Positions 26,735 through 35,900 are shown, numbered from the stretch's first letter. The stretch is DNA of 64,000 nucleotides from JB111 sp049856295 (GCF_049856295.1 NZ_JBNDMZ010000007.1:1-64000), one strand, 5' to 3'. Notes: generated from the letters alone by a model not told the origin. A program made the numbers and translations.

Positions 26735-27214
26735 ATGGCCACCTACCGCACCGCCGACCCGTTCCGCGAGCTCGAGCGCATGCTCAACCCCATGCGTCAG
26801 GCGCCGAGCTCGCCCGGCATGCCGCTCGACCTCTACCGCTCCGGCGATGCCTACGTCGCCACGATCGACCTCCCGGGCGTGGACCCGGCGTCGATCGACG
26901 TCGACGTCGAGGACCGCACGCTCACCGTCCGCGCCGAGCGCACCGCCGGTGCGCCGGAGGGGGCCGAGTGGCTGACCCACGAGCGGCCCTCGGGCACGTT
27001 CGCCCGCCAGCTCACGCTCGGATACGGCGTGGCGCTCGACCGCATCGAGGCCACCTACGCCGACGGCGTCCTCTCGCTGCGGATCCCGGTCTCGGAGGAG
27101 AACCGCGCCCGCAAGATCGCCGTCACGCACGGCACGGGCTCGACCACGATCGACGCCGCGTCGACCGGCTCCGCGACCGACTCCGCACCCCAGGAGCACA
27201 CCGCGCAGGCCTGA
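26735..27214 (+). CDS. hsp20: Small heat-shock protein, Hsp20/alpha-crystallin family
   Basis: A 159-aa chaperone that holds unfolded proteins. An N-terminal arm begins with MATYRTADPFRELERML. The alpha-crystallin domain spans about residues 40-135 (VATIDLPGVDPASIDVDVED, DGVLSLRIPV) and ends with the usual IxI/V-like strand (LRIPV). A Ser/Thr/Ala-rich tail follows. GAAGGA upstream fixes the start at 26735; upstream ATGs have no ribosome site. A HAIR box at 26626-26646 implies HspR control. Confidence 0.95.
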   Translation: MATYRTADPFRELERMLNPMRQAPSSPGMPLDLYRSGDAYVATIDLPGVDPASIDVDVEDRTLTVRAERTAGAPEGAEWLTHERPSGTFARQLTLGYGVALDRIEATYADGVLSLRIPVSEENRARKIAVTHGTGSTTIDAASTGSATDSAPQEHTAQA

Positions 27215-27250
27215 TCGCCCCCGGCGCCTCGCACGACGCCGGACCGACCC

Positions 27251-27289
27251 CGACGGCGGCCGGACGCACCACGCGTCCGGCCGCCGTCG
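27251..27289. terminator. Rho-independent-type hairpin after hsp20
   Basis: Perfect 17-bp stem (27251-27267 with 27273-27289), loop ACCAC, 37 bp beyond the hsp20 stop. It lacks a clear U tract. Confidence 0.8.
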
Positions 27290-27436
27290 TACGCCGTCGT
27301 ACGCCGGGCCACCGTGCTCCCCCTCCGCGCGCACACGCCGGGCCATCGCTCGTGCCGCGCCGCCGTCGTGCGTGCCACTCCGCCGCACCCGGCCGGGCCC
27401 TGTCGACTCGCCGCCCGACCGACCTACGATGACCCG

Positions 27437-28270
27437 GTGACGACCACTGCACCCGCGACCGTCGGCCCCACCACCGTGAGCACCGCCTACGAGGACCTCC
27501 TCCGGCTGGTCATGGAGACCGGCGCCAGGAAGTCCGACCGCACCGGCACCGGCACACGCTCGGTCTTCGGCCACCAGATGCGCTTCGACCTCGCCCAGGG
27601 GTTCCCGCTGGTGACGACGAAGAAGGTGCACCTCAAGTCGATCGTCGGCGAGCTGCTGTGGTTCCTCTCGGGCGACTCCAACGTCCGCTGGCTCCAGGAC
27701 AACGGCATCCGCATCTGGAACGAGTGGGCCGGCGAGGACGGCGACCTCGGCCCCGTCTACGGCGTCCAGTGGCGCTCGTGGCCCACGCCGGACGGCAGCC
27801 ACGTCGACCAGATCAGCGCGGTCCTCGAGCAGCTGCGCACCAACCCGGACTCGCGCCGCATCCTCGTCTCGGCCTGGAACGTGGCCGAGCTCGACAAGAT
27901 GGCGCTCATGCCGTGCCACGTGATGTTCCAGTTCTACGTGGCCGACGGGAAGCTGTCCTGCCAGCTCTACCAGCGCAGCGCGGACCTCTTCCTCGGCGTG
28001 CCCTTCAACATCGCCTCCTACGCGCTCCTCACCCACATGGTGGCCGCGCAGGTGGGGCTCGAGGTCGGCGACTTCATCTGGACGGGCGGCGACTGCCACG
28101 TCTACGACAACCATGTGGACCAGGTGACCGAGCAGCTGAGCCGCGAGCCGTACCCGTTCCCCACGCTCCGCCTCGCGCCGCGGAAGTCGATCTTCGACCA
28201 CGAGATCGCCGACGTCGTCGTCGAGGGCTACGAGCACCACCCGGCCATCAAGGCACCTGTCGCCGTCTGA
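27437..28270 (+). CDS. thyA: Thymidylate synthase
   Basis: A 277-aa enzyme methylating dUMP to dTMP with methylene-tetrahydrofolate. Signatures: DRTGTGTRSVFG near the N terminus, the nucleophile Cys160 in ALMPCHVMFQFYV, QLYQRSADLFLGVPFNIASYA and the dUMP-binding segment DCHVYDNHVDQ. TACGAT with a six-base gap precedes the GTG at 27437, giving a leaderless start; GTG 27476 would trim about 13 nonconserved residues. The dihydrofolate reductase gene follows after 2 bp, the classic pairing that regenerates folate. Confidence 0.97.
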   Translation: MTTTAPATVGPTTVSTAYEDLLRLVMETGARKSDRTGTGTRSVFGHQMRFDLAQGFPLVTTKKVHLKSIVGELLWFLSGDSNVRWLQDNGIRIWNEWAGEDGDLGPVYGVQWRSWPTPDGSHVDQISAVLEQLRTNPDSRRILVSAWNVAELDKMALMPCHVMFQFYVADGKLSCQLYQRSADLFLGVPFNIASYALLTHMVAAQVGLEVGDFIWTGGDCHVYDNHVDQVTEQLSREPYPFPTLRLAPRKSIFDHEIADVVVEGYEHHPAIKAPVAV

Positions 28271-28272
28271 CC

Positions 28273-28833
28273 GTGCCCATCCCCGACGACGACGAGCCCG
28301 GCACCCTCGCACCCGGCCCCGACCTCGTGACCGGCCCCGGCGCGATCTGGGCGCAGTCCCTCGACGGCGTCATCGGCGACGGCACAGCGATGCCCTGGCA
28401 CGTGCCCGAGGACCTCGCGCACTTCCGCACCGTCACCCGTGGCCACACGGTGGTCATGGGGCGGCGCACCTGGGCCTCCCTGCCCGAACGCTTCCGTCCC
28501 CTGCCGGGGCGGCTCAACGTCGTCCTCACCTCCGGTGACCCGGCGGACTTCCCCGGAGCCCGCACGACGCCGGAGCTCGCCGAGGCGCTCGACCTCGCCG
28601 GGGAGGACGGCTGGGTCATGGGCGGTGGCCAGGTCTACGCCGCGGCCCTGCCGCACGTGCGCCGCGCGGTGATCACCGACATCGACGTCACGCTGGGCGA
28701 CGACCCGACCCTCGTGCGGGCGCCCATGTTGGACCCCGCCGAGTGGGTCGAGGTCGCCCGGGAGCCGGCCGTGGGCTGGCTGACGTCGTCCACAGGCACG
28801 CGCTACCGGTTCCGCGAGCTCCGCCGCCGCTGA
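28273..28833 (+). CDS. folA: Dihydrofolate reductase
   Basis: A 186-aa enzyme reducing dihydrofolate with NADPH. Recognisable parts are IWAQSLDGVIGDGTAMPWHVPEDL-type N-terminal loop with the substrate Glu, VVMGRRTWASLPERFRPLPGR (cofactor loop) and WVMGGGQVYAAALP. The first 25 residues before GAIWAQ are extra and Pro/Asp-rich. The GTG at 28273 lies 2 bp after the thyA stop, so both are co-transcribed. A hairpin at 28847-28868 follows. Confidence 0.95.
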   Translation: MPIPDDDEPGTLAPGPDLVTGPGAIWAQSLDGVIGDGTAMPWHVPEDLAHFRTVTRGHTVVMGRRTWASLPERFRPLPGRLNVVLTSGDPADFPGARTTPELAEALDLAGEDGWVMGGGQVYAAALPHVRRAVITDIDVTLGDDPTLVRAPMLDPAEWVEVAREPAVGWLTSSTGTRYRFRELRRR

Positions 28834-28846
28834 GCCGACGCCGCCG

Positions 28847-28868
28847 GCGGTGGGGCCTCGGCCACCGC
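28847..28868 (+). terminator. Hairpin after thyA-folA
   Basis: GCGGTGG (28847-28853) pairs with CCACCGC (28862-28868) around an eight-base loop, 13 bp past the folA stop. Confidence 0.45.
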
Positions 28869-28957
28869 GGTCTCCCGTGCCTCTCGCCGCGACAGGGCGG
28901 ACCTGGCGTGCTTACGGTGCACGTCCGGCACCACCAACCTCATGGATGGAGCGAACG

Positions 28958-29113
28958 ATGATTCTCGGCCGCATCTCCAGGCTCGTGCGCCGCACGACCC
29001 GTCCCGCCCCCGGCCCCACCGCGCGGCGCCGAGCACCGGGCGGACGCCCCGTCTCCGGTCGCAGCATCGGCGGCACGGTCGCCCGCCTGCTCCGCGGGCG
29101 ACGGCTGCCCTGA
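28958..29113 (+). CDS. Small arginine-rich protein, hypothetical
   Basis: A 51-aa open frame, strongly basic (about 15 Arg) and Pro/Gly-rich, starting MILGRISRLVRRTTR. GGAG sits 7 nt before the ATG and a hairpin follows at 29136-29167, so it has the outline of a separate gene. No family is recognisable. It could bind nucleic acid or be a chance frame in GC-rich DNA. Confidence 0.45.
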   Translation: MILGRISRLVRRTTRPAPGPTARRRAPGGRPVSGRSIGGTVARLLRGRRLP

Positions 29114-29135
29114 CCGAACCCGGCTCCTCGGCGTC

Positions 29136-29167
29136 GGGCGCCCGCTAGCCAAGGCCAACGGGCGCCC
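29136..29167 (+). terminator. Hairpin after small basic ORF
   Basis: GGGCGCCCG (29136-29144) pairs with CGGGCGCCC (29159-29167), 14-base loop. Confidence 0.5.
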
Positions 29168-29266
29168 CACGGCCGAACGTCCCGGATCCCCCGCCTCACC
29201 TGGTCATACACTCGAAGGTCCGCGCCCCCGCGCGGTTACTCCGTCCGACGACGCCCAGGAGGAACC

Positions 29267-30220
29267 GTGTCCAACGCTCGAGTCCGCACCATCGGCCTGC
29301 ACATCGCCGACGTGCTCGGCCGCTACGTCGACGCCATCCCCGAGGGGCAGGGCCTCACCCTGCTCGACGAGATCAAGCTGACCGTCGCCGGCACCGCCGC
29401 CGCCCCGGCCGTCAACCTCGCCCGCCTCGGGGTGCCGATCGCGACGACCGGCGTCGTCGGTGAGGACGCCCTCGGTCAGTTCGTCCGCGACCAGATGACG
29501 CGCGAGGGCGTCGACGTCTCCGGGCTCCGCAGCTCGGCCGCTGCCCCGACGTCCGCGTCGATGCTCAACATCCGTCGCGACGGCTCGCGCCCGGCGCTGC
29601 ACGTGGTCGGCGCCAACGGCCAGATCTCCGCCGACGACCTCGGGGACTCGATCCTCGAGGGCATCGAGCACATCCACCTCGGCGGGGTCGGCCTCATGCC
29701 GGGCATCGACGGCGACACGTCGGTCGAGTTCCTCCGCCGGGCCAAGGACCGCGGCATCACCGTGACTGTCGACCTCCTGCCCACCGACGGCGGGGCGTCC
29801 GACCACGCGGCGCTCGACCCGATCCTCCCTCTGATCGACTACATCCTGCCCTCGGACGACGACTCGCTGCTGCTGACCGGCGCCGAGACCTACGCCGACG
29901 CCGCCCGCTGGTTCCTCGACCGCGGCGTGGGCACGGCGATCATCACGCTCGGCGCCGAGGGCGTGTCGATCAGCTCGGGCGACAGCATCGACGTGCGCTA
30001 CCCGACCACGACGGTCGACGTCGTCGACACCACCGGCTGCGGCGACGCCTTCGCCGCCGGCTTCATCCGCGGGCTGCTCGACGGCGAGCCCGTCGAGGAG
30101 GCGGCGCGCCTCGGCATGGCGTGCGGGTCGCTCGTCGCCACCGGCCTCGGCTCCGACGCCGGCCTCGAGTCGTACGAGCAGGCGAACGAGTTCCGCAAGC
30201 AGCACATCCCGACTGTCTGA
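29267..30220 (+). CDS. PfkB-family carbohydrate/nucleoside kinase
   Basis: A 317-aa ribokinase-like enzyme. The N-terminal glycine-rich region (LTVAGTAAAPAVNLARLGVP, TTGVVGEDALGQFV) binds sugar. The C-terminal signature VVDTTGCGDAFAAGFIRGLL includes the catalytic Asp and anion hole. Sugar versus nucleoside specificity cannot be read from sequence. GGAGGA 6 nt before the GTG at 29267 gives a strong start. It appears monocistronic and ends at a strong terminator shared with the tRNA on the other strand. Confidence 0.9.
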   Translation: MSNARVRTIGLHIADVLGRYVDAIPEGQGLTLLDEIKLTVAGTAAAPAVNLARLGVPIATTGVVGEDALGQFVRDQMTREGVDVSGLRSSAAAPTSASMLNIRRDGSRPALHVVGANGQISADDLGDSILEGIEHIHLGGVGLMPGIDGDTSVEFLRRAKDRGITVTVDLLPTDGGASDHAALDPILPLIDYILPSDDDSLLLTGAETYADAARWFLDRGVGTAIITLGAEGVSISSGDSIDVRYPTTTVDVVDTTGCGDAFAAGFIRGLLDGEPVEEAARLGMACGSLVATGLGSDAGLESYEQANEFRKQHIPTV

Positions 30221-30277
30221 CGGCGCTCGGCCGGGTGCGCGGCGAGGTGCACCCGGCCGGATCGCCCCACACATGCA

Positions 30278-30309
30278 CGAAGGCCCGGACCATGTGGTCC
30301 GGGCCTTCG
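30278..30309. terminator. Bidirectional terminator
   Basis: Perfect 14-bp stem (30278-30291 with 30296-30309), four-base loop. A-rich and T-rich flanks on the arms serve both the PfkB kinase and the oppositely oriented tRNA. Confidence 0.9.
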
Positions 30310-30327
30310 TGTGCGCCTGGCGCGTAG

Positions 30328-30401
30328 TAGCGGGGACAGGATTCGAACCTGCGACCTCCGGGTTATGAGCCCGGCGAGCTACCGAACTGCTCCACCCCGC
30401 G
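30328..30401 (-). tRNA. Initiator tRNA-fMet (anticodon CAT)
   Basis: A 74-nt cloverleaf read on the minus strand. Initiator marks are all visible: position 1 C faces a T at 72 without a Watson-Crick pair, three G-C pairs stack under the anticodon loop (GGG/CCC around CTCATAA), and the D stem has the A11-T24 pair. The T loop is TTCGAAT. The 3' CCA is not encoded; CTAC follows A73. Confidence 0.96.
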
Positions 30402-30488
30402 GCGACTCCTCAACATTACGACACGGGAAACGGGGACTCAACCGGCGTGGACGTGGGTCCGCTCACCATTGGCTCCGACGCTCCTCCT

Positions 30489-30553
30489 CACCGGTGGGGG
30501 GCAACCGGCACGAATCAGGGCCTATTCGTGCCGCCCTCCCCCCCCCATCGGTG
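30489..30553. other. Two-tier 65-bp dyad upstream of the initiator tRNA
   Basis: The outer arms 30489-30501 and 30541-30553 pair over 13 bp with one G-T wobble. The inner arms GGCACGAAT (30507-30515) and ATTCGTGCC (30524-30532) pair perfectly around an eight-base loop. It lies 5' of tRNA-fMet on the minus strand. The role is unknown. Confidence 0.6.
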
Positions 30554-30616
30554 GAGCTCGGTGGAGCCGGCTCGCGTGGAGCAACCCCGGGTCGAGCACG
30601 CCCACCTCCCACGACA

Positions 30617-30659
30617 ACGGCCCCCGACGACGAGCACGCAGCTCGTCGTCGGGGGCCGT
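30617..30659 (-). terminator. Terminator of the UPF0182 gene
   Basis: Perfect 19-bp stem (30617-30635 with 30641-30659), loop ACGCA, 25 bp past the stop on the minus strand. Confidence 0.88.
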
Positions 30660-30683
30660 CCTCGTCAGGCGATCCCGCCTGTC

Positions 30684-33600
30684 CTACTCGCTCGGCGTCT
30701 CCACGCCGGCCGAGGGCGCCTCGGAGGCGGACTCGCCCACCGACTCGCCGCCGGTGGCCGACGCGATCTCGTCCTGCGCGGCGATCGCCTCCTCGACGGC
30801 CGCCGTGAGCCGCTCCTGCGCCTCGCCGTACGCCGCCCAGTCGCCGGCCGCCATGGCCTCGTTCGACTCGGCCAGGGCGGTCTGCATCTCGGCGAGCGCC
30901 TCGTCGAGCCGCTGCTGTGCCGCCGCCGGGACCTCGACGGACCCCGTGGGCTCCTCAGGCTCGGCCCCCTCGGACGGGGACTCGACGCCCGCGCCCTCGC
31001 TCGTGGCCGCGCCGGACTCGCCGTCGAAGATCTGGTCGAGCGCCTCGTCGAGGGTCGGGGCGAACCCGATCTCGTCGCCGAAGCCGACCAGCACGCGCTG
31101 GAGCGTCGGGTACGCGGTGCCGCCGGAGGACTGGACGTACACCGGCTGGACGTAGAGCAGGCCGCCACCCACGGGCAGGGTGAGCAGGTTGCCGAGGAGG
31201 ACGTCGGACCCGCCCTGCCGCAGCAGGTTGAGCTCCGTGGAGACCTCCGGGCTGGAGTTGAAGTTGTTCTGCACCTGCCCGGGTCCCGGCACGGTCGAGT
31301 TCCTCGGGAGCTCGATCAGTCGGAGGTCCCCGTAGCCGTCCCGCACCTCCCCCGGGGTGTCGCCGGTCTCCGAGTCGACGGCGAAGAAGCCCGTCAGCAC
31401 GTTCCGCGGGTTCTCACCGCCCGGGATGTAGGCGGTCGAGAGCGAGAAGGTCGCCTCGTCCTGTCCGGGCATCTGCAGCGTGAGGTAGAAAGGCGGCTGC
31501 TGGACGCCGTTGTCGGACGCCGTCGGGTCGGTCGGGATGTTCCAGAAGTCCGAGCCGGAGTAGAAGGTCGCCGCGTCCGTGACGTGGTACTCGGCGAGCA
31601 GCGAGCGCTGCACCTTGAACAGGTCCTCCGGGTAGCGCATGTGCGCCATGAGGTCGCCGCTCATCTCTGAGATCGGCTGGATGTTGCTCTCGGGGAACAC
31701 GGACTGCCACGCCTCGAGGACGGGGTCCGGGTTCTCCCCCTCCTCCTGCTCCCACTCGTAGAGCGTGACCGAGCCGTCGTAGGCGTCGACCACGGCCTTG
31801 ACCGAGTTGCGGATGTAGTTGACCTGCTCCGGCACATAGGCGGTGCCGGCGACACCCGCCTGCCCCTCGGACAGCGAGTCCTCGGTGGCCTCCTCGAGCG
31901 ACTCCCGCGCGGAGTAGGGGTAGTCGTTCGACGTCGTGTACCCGTCGATGATCCACACGAGCCGCGACGGCGTCTCGGGATCGTCGTCGTCGTCCACCAC
32001 CGCCGGGTAGGCCCGCGAGTCGAGGGTGAGGTACGGGGCGGCGCGGGCCACGCGCTCGTGCGGGTCGCGGTGGAAGAGGATCTGGGACTCCGAGGTCACG
32101 CGGTCGGAGAACATCAGCTGGACGTCGCCGAACCGCATGGCGAACATCGCGCGCTCGAAGATGTTGCCGATCGACGGGCCGCCGTCGCCGGTGAAGGTCG
32201 AGTTGACCTGGCCGTTCGGGGCGGAGTCCGCGGGGTAGTCGAGCTCCCACGGGTCCGTACCCTCGGGCGCGCCGACGATCGAGTAGAAGTCGGTGTCCTG
32301 CCCGAAGTACACGCGCGGCTCGTAGTCGCCGAGCGCGCCCTCCGACGGGATGCCCTCCTGGAAGAACAGCGGACGCCCGTCGGAGTCGACCGAGTTGCCC
32401 TGGGCCGCGACCACCCCGAACCCGTGGGTGTAGACCGTGTGCTCGTTGACCCAGGTGCGCTGCTCGGCGCTGAGGCCGTCGTGGTTGACCTCGCGGACGG
32501 AGATGACCGTGTCCTGCATCTCGCCGTCGAGCTCGTACCGGTCGACGCTCAGCTGCGGCGGGAAGCCGTAATACTGGCGGATCTGCTGGAGCTGGTCGAA
32601 GGTCGGCGAGACGAGGTTCGGGTCGAGCAGACGGATCTGCGTGGTGGCGGCGCTGTCCTGGCCGAGCTGGCCGCGCTCGACGTCGGTCGTGGGCTCGTAG
32701 GCCTCCGACTGCACCCCGTCGAGCCCGTACGCCGCCCGTGTGGCCTCGATGTTGCGCTGGATGTACGGGGACTCCGCCTCGATGGCGTTCGGCTCGACCT
32801 CGAAGCGCTGGACGATCGCCGGGTACGCGGTCCCGACGACGATCGCCGCGACCACCATCATCGCCACCCCGGCGGCGGGCAGGCGCCACGTGCCACGCAC
32901 GGCCGCGACAACGAACATCACGGCGACGAGGACCGCGATCGCGGCGAGCACGCCACGGCCCGGGAGCGCGGCGTTGACGTCCGCGTAGGACGCACCGGAG
33001 AACCGCTGGTTGTTGCCGACGAGCAGCGAGTACCGGTCGAGCCAGTACGAGGCGCCGAGCAGGAGGGCGAAGATCGCGGCGAGGACGCCGAGCTGGACCC
33101 GGGCGCCGCGGGAGACGCGGCTGTCCTTGCGGGCGAGCGAGAGCCCGCCGTACAGGTAGTGCGCGACCACCGTGGCGACGAGGCCGAGGACGACGATCGT
33201 CATGACGACCCCGAGGAGGGCCCGCAGCGCGGGGAGCGTGAAGACGAAGAACCCCATGTCGAGGCCGAACTGCGGGTCCGTGGTGCCGAACGACTGACCG
33301 TTGAGCCACAGGAGGATCTCGCGCCAGGCGGCCTGCAGACGCATGCCGACGAACACGCCCGGGACGAGCGCGGCCGCGAGGAACAGCAGGCGGCGGCGCG
33401 GCTCGATCATGCCGCGGTAGCGGTCGAGGTTGCGCTCCTCCGGTGTGGTGGGCGCATAGACCTTGCGCGACCGGTAGGCGATCTCCAGGCAGGCGAGGAC
33501 GACGGCCGCGGTGACGACGAGCCCGATGAGGAACAGGACGGCGCGCGAGCCCCACTCGCGGTAGACGACCCCCTCGTACCCGACCTGGTAGTACCAGGAC

Positions 33601-33758
33601 AGCTCGGTCCACACCTGCGCGAACGCGAACACGAGGGCGCCGAGCACGCCGATGACGATGATCGTCATCGCGAGGGTGCCGATCGTGCGCTCGTTGGACC
33701 CGGAGGAGGGCCGTGGGCCCTGCGCGCGGCCTGGTCGGGACATGGGTGGAATGGTCAC
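30684..33758 (-). CDS. UPF0182 family membrane protein
   Basis: A 1024-aa protein of the UPF0182 (COG1615) family, function unknown; the M. tuberculosis homologue is Rv3193c. About seven membrane helices in the first 330 residues are followed by a large extracytoplasmic domain with the conserved YTPRVYFG-like segment (YEPRVYFGQDTDFYSIVG), RYPEDLFKVQRSLLA and FYSGSDFWNIP. The C-terminal 130 residues are acidic and Ala/Glu/Ser-rich, ending with a predicted coiled coil. The GTG at 33758 with GAGG upstream is preferred; ATG 33743 is an alternative. It is followed by its own terminator. Confidence 0.92.
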   Translation of the reverse strand: MTIPPMSRPGRAQGPRPSSGSNERTIGTLAMTIIVIGVLGALVFAFAQVWTELSWYYQVGYEGVVYREWGSRAVLFLIGLVVTAAVVLACLEIAYRSRKVYAPTTPEERNLDRYRGMIEPRRRLLFLAAALVPGVFVGMRLQAAWREILLWLNGQSFGTTDPQFGLDMGFFVFTLPALRALLGVVMTIVVLGLVATVVAHYLYGGLSLARKDSRVSRGARVQLGVLAAIFALLLGASYWLDRYSLLVGNNQRFSGASYADVNAALPGRGVLAAIAVLVAVMFVVAAVRGTWRLPAAGVAMMVVAAIVVGTAYPAIVQRFEVEPNAIEAESPYIQRNIEATRAAYGLDGVQSEAYEPTTDVERGQLGQDSAATTQIRLLDPNLVSPTFDQLQQIRQYYGFPPQLSVDRYELDGEMQDTVISVREVNHDGLSAEQRTWVNEHTVYTHGFGVVAAQGNSVDSDGRPLFFQEGIPSEGALGDYEPRVYFGQDTDFYSIVGAPEGTDPWELDYPADSAPNGQVNSTFTGDGGPSIGNIFERAMFAMRFGDVQLMFSDRVTSESQILFHRDPHERVARAAPYLTLDSRAYPAVVDDDDDPETPSRLVWIIDGYTTSNDYPYSARESLEEATEDSLSEGQAGVAGTAYVPEQVNYIRNSVKAVVDAYDGSVTLYEWEQEEGENPDPVLEAWQSVFPESNIQPISEMSGDLMAHMRYPEDLFKVQRSLLAEYHVTDAATFYSGSDFWNIPTDPTASDNGVQQPPFYLTLQMPGQDEATFSLSTAYIPGGENPRNVLTGFFAVDSETGDTPGEVRDGYGDLRLIELPRNSTVPGPGQVQNNFNSSPEVSTELNLLRQGGSDVLLGNLLTLPVGGGLLYVQPVYVQSSGGTAYPTLQRVLVGFGDEIGFAPTLDEALDQIFDGESGAATSEGAGVESPSEGAEPEEPTGSVEVPAAAQQRLDEALAEMQTALAESNEAMAAGDWAAYGEAQERLTAAVEEAIAAQDEIASATGGESVGESASEAPSAGVETPSE

Positions 33759-33959
33759 GCGGAAGGCACCTCACGAATGTGCGGTCGCGCGACCCGGCAT
33801 CGGGACCCACGACTGTCGACGGTCTCCCCCAGGGTAAGCGGTGGGACGACCGCGACGAGGCGCGCCCGGGAGGCGCTCACCACGTTGTTCGCGCACGGCG
33901 CAGCACCGGGGACCGACGCACGACGGCGACACCCCCGCCGGGTGGGCGAGGATGGCTCC

Positions 33960-34592
33960 ATGACCGACGCCGCGAGCCCCGCCACCCCCGAGAACGACGG
34001 CCCGACGACGAACCCCCCGCCCGGTGCCGGTTCGCCCGGCGAGGGCGCGGACGCCCCGACGCCGCGGACCTCCGCCGTGCGGGCCGCCGTGATGGACCTC
34101 GAGCGGCACGCCGCGCGGTCCGGGTGGGACGGGCCCGTCGTCGTCGCGGCGCTCGTGCGCACGGGCGAGGCGCTCGCGGCGGACCCGTCGATCGAGTCGA
34201 GCCTCGGCGTCGAGGCGGTGCTGGCGGGGCGCGCGGACCCCGAGCATCTCTTCGCTGTCGAGCAGGAGGGACTGCCGGAGGCGGACACCCTCGACGAGCT
34301 CCTCGGCCGGCTGGCCTGGCCGGACGAGGTCGCCGGGGCCGCGATCGTCGTCGAGCGGATCGTCGTGCCGCCGGAGGCCGAGGCCGGGCTGCCGAGCGAC
34401 CCCGAGGAGTCGCTCGCCGCCCTGCGTGCGCACCCGGCCCGCGAGGACGTGCGGATGGCGGTCGGCGTGCTGCGCAGCGGGGAGTCCTGGTGCGCGCTGC
34501 GCACCCGGGCCCACGACGACGACACGATGGTCGCCGGCTCCCCCGACGCCGTGCCGGGACTCGTCCACGCCCTGGCGGCGACCTTCGAGTAG
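33960..34592 (+). CDS. PPA1309-family protein
   Basis: A 210-aa actinobacterial protein matching the PPA1309 family, function unknown. The first 40 residues are Pro/Thr/Gly-rich. The core runs from SAVRAAVMDLERHAARSGWDGP to the Cys in SGESWCALRTRAHDDD. It is divergent from UPF0182 and convergent with the YlbL gene, an arrangement conserved in many actinobacteria. The ATG at 33960 is the first start after the divergent promoter region. Confidence 0.85.
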   Translation: MTDAASPATPENDGPTTNPPPGAGSPGEGADAPTPRTSAVRAAVMDLERHAARSGWDGPVVVAALVRTGEALAADPSIESSLGVEAVLAGRADPEHLFAVEQEGLPEADTLDELLGRLAWPDEVAGAAIVVERIVVPPEAEAGLPSDPEESLAALRAHPAREDVRMAVGVLRSGESWCALRTRAHDDDTMVAGSPDAVPGLVHALAATFE

Positions 34593-34646
34593 CGGGCGCG
34601 GGCGGGCGATCTCGGGGCCGGCCGGTCGCCGCCCTCGGTACGGGCC

Positions 34647-34681
34647 CTCGACGGACGGCCGTCGAGCGCCGCGCGGCGCTC
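34647..34681. terminator. Overlapping hairpins between convergent genes
   Basis: CTCGACGG (34647-34654) pairs with CCGTCGAG (34659-34666). An overlapping GAGCGCC (34664-34670) pairs with GGCGCTC (34675-34681). The two are mutually exclusive and each could end transcription of one neighbour. Confidence 0.6.
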
Positions 34682-34685
34682 GACC

Positions 34686-35900
34686 TCAGTCGCCGACGGC
34701 CTCGCAGCCCGGCAGCTCGTCGCCGCGTCCGGCCGCGATCTCCTCGACCGCGGTCTGTGCCTCGGCCAGCGTGGTCACGCGGACGACCTGCAGGCCGTCC
34801 GGCACGTAGCCCACCGTCTCGGCGCAGTTCGCCGCGGGGGCGAGGAACCACTCGGCACCGTCGTCGACCGCGCCGACCATCTTCTTGCGGATGCCCCCGA
34901 TCGGGCCGACGCGGCCGGCGAGATCCATCGTCCCGGTCCCGGCGATCTCCTCCCCGCCCGTCATCTCGCCCTCGGTGAGCATGTCGATGATCGCGAGCGC
35001 GAACATCGTGCCGGCCGACGGGCCGCCGATCCGGTCGATGTCGAACGCAATGTCGACGGGGACGTCCGGGTCCGGCAGGATCCCGACGCCGAGGAGCGAG
35101 CCCTCCTGGACCGGCGCGCCCGAGGCGTCCACCGGCGGCGCCGTCGTCACGACCTCGACGACCTCCTCCGCGCCACCGCGCTCGACCCGGACCTGCACCG
35201 TCTCTCCCGGCGGGACCTCCCCCAGGGTGCCGACGAGCTGCTGATAGTCGGCGACGTCCTCGACCTGCCCGCCGGGCGCCGCGATGCCGGTGATGACGTC
35301 GTCGACCTCGATCTGCCCCGCCGCCCCGGACTCCTCCGCGACCGCCGAGACCGTGAGCGTCATCGGGATGTCGTACCCGAGCTCGGTCAGCGCGGCCACG
35401 GTGGCGTTCGTCTGCGAGGAGAGCATCTGGGCCTCGCCGCGCTGCGCGATCTCCTCCGACGTCTCCGACGGGGAGAACACCGCCTCGCGCGGGACCACGG
35501 TCTCGGAGCCGAGCACCCAGGCACGCACGACGTCGCCGGCCGTCACGGGGTGGCCGGGGCCGCCGACGGTGGAGACCGTGGTCAGGCGCAGCTCGCCGCT
35601 GGTGGGGTAGGTCTCCGCGCCGTCGACGGTGATGAGCGGGTGGCCGTCGAGCTCACCGAGCGTGTCGACGGTCGGACCGGGCCGCTCGACCGCGTACGGG
35701 AGCGGGACGAGCATGATGACGAGGAGCAGCAGGACCGACAGGCCGCCGGAGATCGCGAGCGTGAGGGTGCGGGCGGTCAGCGGGCCGGGCGCGTCGTCGG
35801 GGCCGTCGTGGGCGTCGGGGCCCACCGCGTACGGGCCGTCCGCGCGCGAGGGTGCGTAGGCGTCGTCGCCCGACGGGTAGAGGTGGTTCGGGTTCGGCAC
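34686..35900 (-). CDS. YlbL-like PDZ and Lon-type (S16) protease
   Basis: A 404-aa membrane-anchored serine protease; the M. tuberculosis counterpart is Rv3194c. A Pro/Asp/Tyr-rich cytoplasmic start of about 45 residues is followed by one membrane helix (LTLAISGGLSVLLLLVIML). A PDZ domain (about 185-275) and a Lon-like catalytic domain follow, with the nucleophile in IGGPSAGTMFALA and the Lys in GGIRKKMVGAV. The GTG at 35900, with CATGAT six bases upstream, begins just before the conserved core. It lies divergently next to the DUF2342 gene as in mycobacteria. Confidence 0.92.
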   Translation of the reverse strand: MPNPNHLYPSGDDAYAPSRADGPYAVGPDAHDGPDDAPGPLTARTLTLAISGGLSVLLLLVIMLVPLPYAVERPGPTVDTLGELDGHPLITVDGAETYPTSGELRLTTVSTVGGPGHPVTAGDVVRAWVLGSETVVPREAVFSPSETSEEIAQRGEAQMLSSQTNATVAALTELGYDIPMTLTVSAVAEESGAAGQIEVDDVITGIAAPGGQVEDVADYQQLVGTLGEVPPGETVQVRVERGGAEEVVEVVTTAPPVDASGAPVQEGSLLGVGILPDPDVPVDIAFDIDRIGGPSAGTMFALAIIDMLTEGEMTGGEEIAGTGTMDLAGRVGPIGGIRKKMVGAVDDGAEWFLAPAANCAETVGYVPDGLQVVRVTTLAEAQTAVEEIAAGRGDELPGCEAVGD

